Of a DNA stretch of 64,000 nucleotides, positions 46,863 through 55,135 are shown in pieces. This DNA is from CAYSWV01 sp964434865 (GTDB lineage: Bacteria; Cyanobacteriota; Cyanobacteriia; Thermostichales; Thermostichaceae), in the NCBI GenBank assembly GCA_964434865.1, contig CAYSWV010000005.1, positions 93,050-157,049 of the forward strand, given 5' to 3'. The notes under the pieces were generated by a model that did no database searches, was not told the DNA's origin, and saw only the letters and a program-made list of their open reading frames with translations. The translations under genes were made by a program, and so were the position numbers. Within the stretch, counting starts at the first letter, position 1, and every line of letters starts with the position of its first letter.

Positions 46863-47639
46863 ATGCTGGATCTAACTGGCAAGAAAGCGTTAGTAACGGG
46901 GATTGCTAATGAGCGTTCTATTGCATGGGGCATTGCTCAACAACTCCACAAAGCAGGGGCCTCCCTAGGCATCACCTATCTACCTGATGAGCGAGGTAAG
47001 TTTAAGGCCAAAGTTGAAGCGTTAGTGGACCCTCTGCAACCGGAACTGTTTTTACCCTGTGATGTTCAGCATGATCAGCAAATTACTGATCTCTTTCAAG
47101 CGGTATCAGATCAGTGGAGTCAAGTCGACATTCTGATACACTGTTTGGCCTTTGTCAAAAAAGAGGAATTGGGAGGCCACTTTTCCGATATTTCCCGCGA
47201 GGGTTTTGCTTTAGCCATGGATGTCAGCACCTTTTCACTGGTGGCACTTTGTAAAGCAGCTAAGCCCTTAATGCCATCAGGCAGCAGTGTATTGACGTTA
47301 ACTTACTTAGGTGGTGTGCGGGTTGTCCCCAACTACAACATGGCAGCTGTGACCAAAGCTGGCTTAGAAACAAGTGTCCGTTATTTAGCAGCTGAGTTAG
47401 GCCCTAATGGGGTTCGGGTGAATGGGATCTCAGCAGGCCCCATCCGAACGCTAGCCTCTTCAGCCATCTCTGATTTTCACTCTATGTTACGGGCAGTCGA
47501 AGAAAAAGCTCCCCTCCGACGTAGCATTGAACAGGTTGAGGTTGGCAATACCGCTGCCTTTCTTTGTAGCGATCTAGCTAGCGGCATCACAGGACAGATT
47601 ATCTATGTTGATAACGGATACAGCATCCTTGGATTTTAG
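46863..47639 (+). CDS. fabI: Enoyl-[acyl-carrier-protein] reductase (FabI)
   Basis: A 258-residue NADH-dependent enzyme reducing trans-2-enoyl-ACP, the last step of each fatty-acid elongation cycle. The cofactor motif is ALVTGIANERSIAWGIA, and the active-site Tyr and Lys are in VVPNYNMAAVTKAGLE (Y-x6-K spacing). The C-terminal GEIxYVD-type strand is present as ITGQIIYVDNGYSILGF. The ATG at 46863 is preceded by GAGGGGAGC; a TTG 30 bp upstream is less likely. A palindrome resembling a terminator follows the stop codon. Confidence 0.96.
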   Translation: MLDLTGKKALVTGIANERSIAWGIAQQLHKAGASLGITYLPDERGKFKAKVEALVDPLQPELFLPCDVQHDQQITDLFQAVSDQWSQVDILIHCLAFVKKEELGGHFSDISREGFALAMDVSTFSLVALCKAAKPLMPSGSSVLTLTYLGGVRVVPNYNMAAVTKAGLETSVRYLAAELGPNGVRVNGISAGPIRTLASSAISDFHSMLRAVEEKAPLRRSIEQVEVGNTAAFLCSDLASGITGQIIYVDNGYSILGF

Positions 47640-47648
47640 GTCTTGCGT

Positions 47649-47662
47649 CCTCAAGCTTGAGG
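47649..47662 (+). terminator. Palindrome after fabI, possible terminator
   Basis: CCTCAAGCTTGAGG is a perfect palindrome ten bases after the fabI stop codon, able to form a 5-bp stem with a 4-base loop. Only CTTT follows, so it is a weak candidate. Confidence 0.35.
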
Positions 47663-47832
47663 CTTTAAAGCTTAGAGCCAACTCAGATCCTGAACCTGTT
47701 TGAGGATAAAGAACCAACTCCCAGTTACCCAAGAGTTGATTCACGAGAACTACATGAACGCTCTATAAACTATTAACTCACAGATTGGGATCTGAGAAAA
47801 GGTTCGTTAAGTCCAAACCTACATAGAGTTGG

Positions 47833-48891
47833 CTAACAAGCTTCGGCACATGATTCTGACTCTAAGAGTAAACCTTGGATCTGGTTACGACCTGAGGCTT
47901 TAGCCTGATAGAGAGCTTGATCAGCAGCAATAATGAGTTGCTCAGATTTCAGGGCCCGAGTCGGGGTAGTTGTTGCAACTCCAATACTGAGCGTGACCCG
48001 ACTACTAATTATGGATGCACAGTGAGGTAAGTTCAGCGCTTGGACATAATCCAGCACCCTCTCAGCCACATAGAGGCCTCCAGCCAGATTGGTATTAGGC
48101 AAAATAATCACAAACTCTTCACCCCCAAACCTGGCGGCTAAATCAAACGGTCGTCGGATTGCATGAGCCAAGGCTTGGGCAACTTGAGTTAGACACACAT
48201 CACCAGCCGTATGGCCATAGGTGTCATTGTAATTTTTGAAATAATCAATATCGCTCAATATCAAGCTGAGGGGCTTTTGCTCGCGTTGCATCTGACGCCA
48301 GATCCGATGTAGGTAATCATTGAAATAGCGGCGGTTGGGTAATTGTGTGAGTTCGTCATGAGTGGCCAGAAACTCTAATTTCTTATTGGCTCGATCTAAG
48401 GCTTGATTAGCAGTTTGTAAAGATGTCTCTACTTCTTGTCGTTCCAAAATCTCATTGAGTAACCGCTGATTTTGGATTTGGAGTTGTTTTTGGAGCTGAC
48501 GTACCAGTAATTGGCTACGGACCCGCGCCAGAACTTCCTGGTTATGGAAAGGTTTGGTAATATAATCAACCCCTCCCAATTCAAAGGCTGTCAGTTTATC
48601 CTCTAATCCTGTCAGTGCTGTAATGAATATTACAGGAATATCATGAGTCTGCGGATTAGCTTTAAGCTGGCGACACACATCAAAGCCATCCATGCCAGAC
48701 ATACAAATATCTAGTAGGATAATATCAGGTGTAAACTCTAATGCTAGCTTCAGAGCTTCTTCTCCACTTTGAGCTTGATGAACTCGGCCATTTAACTGCG
48801 TTAGAATCCCAGTTAGCAGCCTTAAGTTGAGTGGAATGTCATCAACCACTAGGATTTCAGCAGATTGTACAACCGGATCATAGCTGCACAT
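47833..48891 (-). CDS. Response regulator with diguanylate cyclase output (REC-GGDEF)
   Basis: A 352-residue protein. The receiver domain (about 10-130) has the acidic pair VDDIPLNL, the phosphoacceptor Asp in DIILLDICMSG and Lys in YITKPF. A coiled coil (about 135-180) and a GGDEF domain (about 185-345) follow, with active site RFGGEEF and, upstream, RPFD as the RxxD product-inhibition site. So c-di-GMP synthesis with feedback control is expected. It lies immediately beside a 15-bp tandem repeat array that occupies its upstream region. Confidence 0.93.
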   Translation of the reverse strand: MCSYDPVVQSAEILVVDDIPLNLRLLTGILTQLNGRVHQAQSGEEALKLALEFTPDIILLDICMSGMDGFDVCRQLKANPQTHDIPVIFITALTGLEDKLTAFELGGVDYITKPFHNQEVLARVRSQLLVRQLQKQLQIQNQRLLNEILERQEVETSLQTANQALDRANKKLEFLATHDELTQLPNRRYFNDYLHRIWRQMQREQKPLSLILSDIDYFKNYNDTYGHTAGDVCLTQVAQALAHAIRRPFDLAARFGGEEFVIILPNTNLAGGLYVAERVLDYVQALNLPHCASIISSRVTLSIGVATTTPTRALKSEQLIIAADQALYQAKASGRNQIQGLLLESESCAEAC

Positions 48892-48912
48892 TTTGACAGC
48901 ACCTACTATATA

Positions 48913-49080
48913 AGGTCCAAAGGTCTAGGGTCCAAAGGTNNNNNNNNNNNNNNNNNNNNNNNNNNNNNNNNNNNNNNNNNNNNNNNNNNNNNNNNNNNNN
49001 NNNNNNNNNNNNNNNNNNNNNNNNNNNNNNNNNNNNNNNGGTCCAAAGGTCTAGGGTCCAAAGGTTTAGGGTCCAAAGGT
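48913..49080 (+). repeat. 15-bp tandem repeat array spanning an assembly gap
   Basis: The unit GGTCCAAAGGTCTAG repeats head to tail on both sides of the N run: one full and one partial unit on the left, and three on the right with single-base variants (GGTTTAG and a final GGTCTAA). The total copy number is hidden by the gap. The unit is a multiple of three, so one frame reads through as a Ser-Lys-Gly-Leu-Gly repeat, but no start or ribosome site supports translation. Confidence 0.9.
48940..49039. other. Assembly gap of 100 N inside the repeat array
   Basis: Exactly 100 unknown bases, a conventional placeholder. Both edges are inside the 15-bp repeat array, so the assembler almost certainly broke on it. 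Confidence 0.95.
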
Positions 49081-49352
49081 CTAAAGCACTTCCGTTAAGA
49101 TAAGGCTAAGAGAAGGTATGATAAGCTTACCCATTCCTAGAATATAAGTAGACTAGCAATGAATCCGCTTAAAAATTATACGTGATCTCGGAGTTAATCA
49201 GGTTAAATTGATAAGAGTTCACTTTTTAGATGCATAAAACTTTAGCATGATTGAGCGCCATGATTAAGACAGGATCTAGATTAAATCCTGCCATTAGCAC
49301 AAAAGGTGTCATTTCAAAGAAGGTGTTATCTTAAGCCTATGTCCTCATTACT

Positions 49353-52331
49353 TCAATAGGCAGATCCTTCGATAGGAGCAAATCCCTGCCGTTGAACGTT
49401 TTCACTGACAGCTCGTGGATCCATAAACTGTAACAAATAATCCGGTCCCCCTGCTTTTGAACCGATTCCTGATAGTTTGAAGCCTCCAAAAGGTTGCCGA
49501 TCCACTAAGGCCCCTGTAATATCTCGGTTCACATAGAAATTGCCCACAGCAAACTCAGCTTTAGCTTGTTCAATATGGCAGGGCGTGCGGGAGTAGATTC
49601 CACCTGTTAGGCCATAATCTGTATCATTGGCGATCTCTAGCGCGTCTGCAAATGTTTGAGCTCGAAGCACTGCTAAAACAGGTCCAAAGATTTCTGACTG
49701 GGCTAATGCAGATTGAGGATCAACATCAGTAAACACAACGGGACCCACAAAATAGCCTTGTTCAGGAGCTGCTCGTTCAATGGCAACCTTAGCGTAGGTC
49801 TTAGCTTCAGTGATGGTTTCTAAGATGCGAGCTTGAGCGTCACCATCTATTACAGGCCCTACTTGAGTGGCTGGATCATCAGCTGGTCCTACATTGAGAG
49901 ATCGTACAGCTTCCACTAACCGGTTTAAAAACGTATCGTAAATTGAATTCAGCACAATAGCACGGGAACAAGCTGAACATTTTTGGCCGCTGTAGCCATA
50001 GGCCGAGGTGACCACTCCTTTAACAGCCTGATCAAGATCGGCACTTTCATCCACAATAATGGCATTTTTCCCTCCCATCTCTGCAATCACTCGCTTTAAC
50101 TGGCGTTGACCCGGTTGTAGTTGAGCCGCTTGGGCATAAATCTGACAGCCCACAGCCTGAGATCCTGTAAAGGCAATCAAATGAATATCAGGATGATTTA
50201 CTAAATAGGGGCCAATCGCTTCTCCTTGTCCAGGTAAAAATTGAAAAACACCAGGTGGAAAACCAACCTCAGCCATGATCTCTGCTAACTTAGCCGCGAC
50301 TACTGATGATTGCTCAGCTGGTTTCAAAATGGCACAGTTCCCAGTTACCAAAGCGGCAGCTGTCATGCCCAATGGGATCGAGAGCGAAAAGTTCCAAGGT
50401 GCAATCACAACTGCTGTGCCTTTGGGTCGATAGTGGTAATAATTCACCTCACCGGCTACATCTCGATGGCGGGGTTGAGCTAAGCGTTCCATCTCATCGG
50501 CATAAAAGCGACAAAAATCAATGGCTTCTGAAATTTCACCATCCACATGGCGTAAAGGCTTACCCACCTCTAATGTCATCCAAGCAGCAAAGTCTGCCCG
50601 CTGGTGCTCGATCAAATCAGCCACTCGTCGGATGAGCGCGCATCGCTCGGTAGCAGGCGTTCGCCGCCACTCTGGAAAGGCTTGTTTAGCTGCTGCAATC
50701 GCGTGTTGAGCTTGATCTTGATTAGCCATACTGATCTGACCAATGATCTCTTGGGGGCGACTGGGATTGACTGACTTTAAAACGGTTTCAGTAGCTGTCC
50801 ACTGCCCTTTAATCAGGAGTTTGTAGGTTTGGCCTAACTGAGAGTTAACTCGTTTGAAAGCATCGATAAAAGGCTGCCGTTGCATCGCTACGCTAAAGTC
50901 AGTGTCAGGAACAGGCTGGAATGCATGACTGTGATCAGGAATCTGAGCTGGATCGACTTGATCTTGTGGGGGCGCTAATAAGGCTTCTGAGGTTACTCCG
51001 GTTATACTTTGGCGCAAAAATGAACTGTTGGCAGTATTCTCCAAAAGGCGCCGGATCAAATAGGCCATGCCTGGGATCAGATCTCCATAAGGACAATACA
51101 CTCGGACTCGGTGTCCTGTTTCGACCAAGGCTTTAGCTAATCGATCAGCCATACCATAGAGAACTTGCATTTCAAAAGCACGCTTGGGTACCTTGAGGGC
51201 TTCAGCAATGGCAATGGCTTTAGCTTGCGATCGGACATTATGACTACCGATAGCTGCATAGACATACGCATGATTTTCTAGCAAAGTTTGCGTCAAGCGT
51301 TCAAAATTTAGATCTGTTGAAGTTTTGATGTTGTAAACTGGTTGAACCCAGTGTCGCTGCATCGCTCGTATCGTTTCTTGATCCCAGTAGGCCCCTTTAA
51401 CTAGACGAATAGTGAGAGGATGTGATCGTTGCTTGGCCCAATCGAGTAAGCTTTGTAGATCATAACTACTATCTCGCAAGTAAGCTTGCAGGGTAACACC
51501 GATGTCAGTACGCGTTCGAAATTCTGTTTCCATTAACACGTCTTTCAAAATCTCTAAGGTAAGAGTTTTATAAACATACTGTTCCATATCAAAGTGAATG
51601 GCAACCCCCAACTCCTGAGCACGGCGGAGCAAGAGTCGGATCCGTTCACTGACTCGTTGACGACTACCCTCTGGATCTAATGGATCAAACTGGGAATAGA
51701 AGGCTGTTAACTTCACAGAGACTTGTACCCGAGAAATTGGACTCCCCTCAGCCTCATCAATTTCAGGACATTTTGGCCAGGTTGGAGCGACGGCAGACAG
51801 ATTTTCCATTAACTTCAAATAAGTCTCTAGATAAGACTGAGCTTCAACTTCAGTAATAACAGCTTCCCCTAGGAGATCTAGGGTAAATCCCATCTTATCT
51901 TTACGTAGGCTTTCAATTGTCTTAGTAACTTGTTTGACCGATTCTCCTGCAATATAGCGCCGAGCCAGAGTCTCAACAGCCGTAGAAAAGGTCGTCGCAG
52001 CCATTTGAGCCGGCAATGAGTCGGGCTGAGTATAATTTAAAAGATTTTTTAAGAGCGTGGGTAGTTCAACATTCTCATGACCTAAATAGTCCTGAAGATG
52101 ACGTGCAATTTCAGCTTTACTTTGTAAAGAGGGCAAACAATCTATTAGCCGAAACAGAGGCACTCGTAGGCTATCATGCTCCATAGCCCATTGGAGCAGC
52201 CGATCATCCCAACGCATCTGATCTCGCATTTGAGCTAGGAAGGAGCGTTCAGAGGTTGAAGCTGCTAAGAGTTGTTGCGCTATAGTTTGAGTCTGATCTT
52301 CGTAGGTATTTGGTGTCAGTTGAATGACCAT
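49353..52331 (-). CDS. putA: Bifunctional proline dehydrogenase / glutamate-semialdehyde dehydrogenase
   Basis: A 992-residue enzyme oxidising proline to glutamate in two steps. The N-terminal FAD-dependent proline dehydrogenase domain (about 90-450) contains AIHFDMEQYVYK, TIRLVKGAYWDQE and GMADRLAKAL followed by YCPYGDLIPGMAYLIRRLLE. The C-terminal aldehyde dehydrogenase domain (about 500-980) has VIAPWNFSLSIP, FTGSQAVG, the Glu in IAEMGGKNA and the catalytic Cys in GYSGQKCSACSRA. The N-terminal DNA-binding domain of enteric PutA is absent, so it is not a self-regulator. No proline permease is adjacent. Confidence 0.96.
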   Translation of the reverse strand: MVIQLTPNTYEDQTQTIAQQLLAASTSERSFLAQMRDQMRWDDRLLQWAMEHDSLRVPLFRLIDCLPSLQSKAEIARHLQDYLGHENVELPTLLKNLLNYTQPDSLPAQMAATTFSTAVETLARRYIAGESVKQVTKTIESLRKDKMGFTLDLLGEAVITEVEAQSYLETYLKLMENLSAVAPTWPKCPEIDEAEGSPISRVQVSVKLTAFYSQFDPLDPEGSRQRVSERIRLLLRRAQELGVAIHFDMEQYVYKTLTLEILKDVLMETEFRTRTDIGVTLQAYLRDSSYDLQSLLDWAKQRSHPLTIRLVKGAYWDQETIRAMQRHWVQPVYNIKTSTDLNFERLTQTLLENHAYVYAAIGSHNVRSQAKAIAIAEALKVPKRAFEMQVLYGMADRLAKALVETGHRVRVYCPYGDLIPGMAYLIRRLLENTANSSFLRQSITGVTSEALLAPPQDQVDPAQIPDHSHAFQPVPDTDFSVAMQRQPFIDAFKRVNSQLGQTYKLLIKGQWTATETVLKSVNPSRPQEIIGQISMANQDQAQHAIAAAKQAFPEWRRTPATERCALIRRVADLIEHQRADFAAWMTLEVGKPLRHVDGEISEAIDFCRFYADEMERLAQPRHRDVAGEVNYYHYRPKGTAVVIAPWNFSLSIPLGMTAAALVTGNCAILKPAEQSSVVAAKLAEIMAEVGFPPGVFQFLPGQGEAIGPYLVNHPDIHLIAFTGSQAVGCQIYAQAAQLQPGQRQLKRVIAEMGGKNAIIVDESADLDQAVKGVVTSAYGYSGQKCSACSRAIVLNSIYDTFLNRLVEAVRSLNVGPADDPATQVGPVIDGDAQARILETITEAKTYAKVAIERAAPEQGYFVGPVVFTDVDPQSALAQSEIFGPVLAVLRAQTFADALEIANDTDYGLTGGIYSRTPCHIEQAKAEFAVGNFYVNRDITGALVDRQPFGGFKLSGIGSKAGGPDYLLQFMDPRAVSENVQRQGFAPIEGSAY

Positions 52332-52440
52332 AATCTATTGCAATCATGAGATGTCCGGCTTATAGTGTGTCATACTCTGCAATCGGATGGCTTTGTATGA
52401 AGTTTTATGTTGGCTATCCTATTCGCTATTACTATTGATT

Positions 52441-53343
52441 TCAATTTAGAAACAACACCACAATGCCTGAAAAAGCCACTATAGCGCCCCAGATACTCTG
52501 ACTGGACACACGTTCCCCACGCATAGCAACAATTGGGACAATGAATAAGGAGCTAGTGGCTAAAAGAGTTTGGGCAATGCCAGCCTGAGTATGCTTAAGG
52601 GCTAATTGTTGTAAGAAAATGCCCATAAAGGTCCCCATCAAGGTAGCTATCATAATTAACCGCCAGACTTTAATTGATCGGACTAGGTCAGGGAAAAAGG
52701 CTTGCCTGGTTAGCTTGAGCCAAAGCGTTAAACTTAGCACGCCCCCAGCAATTCGGATGCCGGCACTCCATAGCGGATCAATATCGGCTTGAGTGAGAGC
52801 GGCCCGTGATAGAACGCTACCGACTGACTGGCATAAAGCAGCTACCAAACCCAGACCGATTCCCCCAGCTAGGTTAGACGATCGGATCGGAGTAGTTGAC
52901 GTTTGTTCAATGATCACAGCTGCAACCCCCACGATCGTAATGACCATGCCTAAGTAGGTTGCTCTTGATAGGAACTCTGATAAAGCCACAAAAGCAATCA
53001 TAGTGGTTAGGGGTGGTGCCAACGTCTCAGTCATTAGCACTGACCGCCGCTCACCCAGTCGATTTAAAGCTCCAAAAAAAGCGGTATCACCTATTCCAAT
53101 CCCAACCATGCCACTCGATAACAACAACATCCAACTCCTGATCTCTATCGGTGCATGAGACACAGAGAGGTGAGCTTGCAGCAGAATCACAAGTATCAAC
53201 AGACTCAGTGCCACTAAACCTTTATAGAAGTTGAGCGCAACCGGTGGAATAGCAGTGCCTAGTTGGTGAAAGAAAACAGAGGCAATAGCCCACAGCAAAG
53301 CAGCACTCATCGCTGCCAGTTCCCCGGTGAAATGGTTTAGCAT
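52441..53343 (-). CDS. EamA/DMT family transporter
   Basis: 300 residues from the ATG at 53343, with ten hydrophobic helices in two EamA repeats (LLWAIASVFFHQLG and GLGLVAALCQSVGSVLSRAA). An in-frame extension to 53484 would overlap the neighbouring permease gene and is hydrophilic, so it is rejected. Substrates of this family are metabolites such as amino acids or nucleosides and cannot be predicted. It lies 71 bp downstream of the purine permease gene. Confidence 0.88.
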   Translation of the reverse strand: MLNHFTGELAAMSAALLWAIASVFFHQLGTAIPPVALNFYKGLVALSLLILVILLQAHLSVSHAPIEIRSWMLLLSSGMVGIGIGDTAFFGALNRLGERRSVLMTETLAPPLTTMIAFVALSEFLSRATYLGMVITIVGVAAVIIEQTSTTPIRSSNLAGGIGLGLVAALCQSVGSVLSRAALTQADIDPLWSAGIRIAGGVLSLTLWLKLTRQAFFPDLVRSIKVWRLIMIATLMGTFMGIFLQQLALKHTQAGIAQTLLATSSLFIVPIVAMRGERVSSQSIWGAIVAFSGIVVLFLN

Positions 53344-53414
53344 GGCGGCTGGTTCATCTTTAACATCTTGATCCTTACTTGAATAGTTGCCAATCTTGGA
53401 ATTAGATCTGGAAT

Positions 53415-54800
53415 CTAAGCTATGTTCAAAGCCAATAATACGAACCGCACCGTAAATACAGCTGCTAAACTCCAGACTATCCAATTGACATCGGCTGTTT
53501 TACCTTGAAACGTTTTCAGTAGAGGGTAAGCGATAAAGCCCACAGCTAGACCTTCAGCAATTGAAAAGGTAAGAGGCATCAGTATCACCGTCAAGAAACT
53601 CGGGATCGACTCAGCTGGATCAGACCATCGAATCGCTGCAACATTCCCCATCATCCAGACGCCTACCATTAGGAGGGCTGGAGCTGTTGCATAAGCTGGG
53701 ATAGCCGATAACAGCGGAATAAAGAAAATAGACAGTATAAAGCAACCGGCCACCACTACCGCGGTAAATCCAGATTTGCCCCCTGCTGTCATTCCAGAGG
53801 CTGACTCAATATAGCTGGTGACAGTGGAAGTGCCTAACAACGCTCCAGCTGTGGTCCCAATAGCATCGGCCATCAACGCTCGATTAGCTTTGGGTAAAGC
53901 TCCGTCTTCATTGATCAAGCCCGCTTGGATCCCCAGTCCTGATAGGGTGCCAATAGTGTCAAACAAATCTACAAACAGAAATACAAACAAAATTGCTATA
54001 AAGTTGGCTACCCCAGCAGAGCCAATTTGGCTGAGGCCTGTGATCGCCTGCCCTAATAAATCTTGTGGCCATTGAGGAAAGCTCATGATGCCTTGTGGCC
54101 ATGGGGAAATGCCTAAGCACCATCCCAAAAAGGCTGTGATCAAGATGCCCCACAGTAGTGAACCTTTGATCTGACGAGCAACTAGCGCCACGGTTGTAAA
54201 TAAGCCCAGTAAAGCCATCAAGGTTGTAGGGTTGCTCAAATCACCTAAGGTTGTCAAAGTGGCTTCCGAAGCTACAATCAGGCCCGATCCACCTACCATA
54301 GGATCACCCGTAAGGGCTATGTAAGCAATAAACAACCCGATCCCCACCGCTGTGGCCCGTTTTAAACAATCTGGAATCGCTTGAATGATGGCAGCCCGTA
54401 ACTGAGTCAAAGTAAGACCAATAAAGAGCAAGCCTTCCAGAAACACAGCTGCTAATGCCAACTGCCAAGCAATACCTAATTCTAATACCACTGAAAAGGC
54501 AAAAAAGGCATTGAGGCCCATTCCTGGAGCTAGAGCTATCGGGTAATTGGCCACTAACCCCATAATCAGTGTGGCTATAGCAGCTGATCCGCCCGTGGCT
54601 ACCACCAACTCGCCAAAGAGATCACCACTCTCAGTGAGGAAAATAGCATTGGAGAGGATCCCAGGATTCACCACCAAAATGTAGGCCATGGTGATAAAGG
54701 TCGTGACCCCAGCGATCACCTCAGTTTTTAAGTTAGTTCCCAACGATTCAAACTGGAAAAACCGAGCAATAACCCCCGGTTCTGGAGAATGTTGGCTCAT
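53415..54800 (-). CDS. NCS2 family purine permease (AzgA/PbuG-like)
   Basis: A 461-residue transporter with about 13-14 helices. The N-terminal ESLGTNLKTEVIAGVTTFIT followed by MAYILVVNPGILS and the helix motif IALAPGMGLNAFFAFSVV are diagnostic of the adenine/guanine/hypoxanthine group. The substrate-site helix contains FLFVDLFDTIGTLSGLG, and TSTVTSYIESASGMTAGGKS follows. Likely a proton-coupled purine importer in the inner membrane. The EamA transporter gene follows on the same strand. Confidence 0.93.
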   Translation of the reverse strand: MSQHSPEPGVIARFFQFESLGTNLKTEVIAGVTTFITMAYILVVNPGILSNAIFLTESGDLFGELVVATGGSAAIATLIMGLVANYPIALAPGMGLNAFFAFSVVLELGIAWQLALAAVFLEGLLFIGLTLTQLRAAIIQAIPDCLKRATAVGIGLFIAYIALTGDPMVGGSGLIVASEATLTTLGDLSNPTTLMALLGLFTTVALVARQIKGSLLWGILITAFLGWCLGISPWPQGIMSFPQWPQDLLGQAITGLSQIGSAGVANFIAILFVFLFVDLFDTIGTLSGLGIQAGLINEDGALPKANRALMADAIGTTAGALLGTSTVTSYIESASGMTAGGKSGFTAVVVAGCFILSIFFIPLLSAIPAYATAPALLMVGVWMMGNVAAIRWSDPAESIPSFLTVILMPLTFSIAEGLAVGFIAYPLLKTFQGKTADVNWIVWSLAAVFTVRFVLLALNIA

Positions 54801-55135
54801 AGCAAAGTCCTACCTCTGATCATCGTGTTGTCTCAAGTCATGTACCAATCAATGCACAACACCGACAGCTCAATTGTGGCCCATCACACCTGATACTCAA
54901 TTGACTGTTCAGACTGGTTTTTAGATCTGGGTTCATCAGAGATAACCAACGAAGATAACCAACAAAGGATCCAGCTCAGCTGCAGCCTTTAGAAGAGATC
55001 CCAGAGAAAAGCAAGCAGGCTTTAAAATCAGGATCCCCATTGAAATGATGGCGTGATCAAAAGTTTAGTTTGTCCAGTTGATGGTATTCTTGTGCATGGC
55101 CACTCCAGCTAGGATGGAACTTCTAGGACTTCAGT
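54801..55135. other. Divergent intergenic region, permease and lipoprotein genes
   Basis: No gene is seen. AGATAACCAAC occurs twice with a 13-bp period (54940-54950 and 54953-54963). No clear operator, riboswitch or terminator; in particular I do not see a purine riboswitch in front of the permease. Confidence 0.45.

Larger units (their letters stand above)
48892..49352. other. Gene-free region with repeat array and gap
   Basis: Upstream region of the REC-GGDEF gene and downstream of putA. It holds the tandem repeat array with its assembly gap, then about 270 bp of AT-rich sequence without any credible gene. TATAAG- and TATACG-type strings occur but no clear promoter pair. Confidence 0.5.

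Noticed and set aside
48913..49080. CRISPR array
   Set aside because: The 15-bp units are contiguous with no spacers, and no cas genes are present.
48865..49098. Plus-strand reading frame through the repeat array and gap (Ser-Lys-Gly-Leu-Gly repeats)
   Set aside because: It exists only because the repeat unit is a multiple of three and N codons are open. There is no start with ribosome site, it overlaps the REC-GGDEF start region, and the gap length is unknown.
54801..55135. Purine riboswitch before the NCS2 permease
   Set aside because: I see none of the conserved purine-aptamer loop sequences on the minus strand of this spacer.
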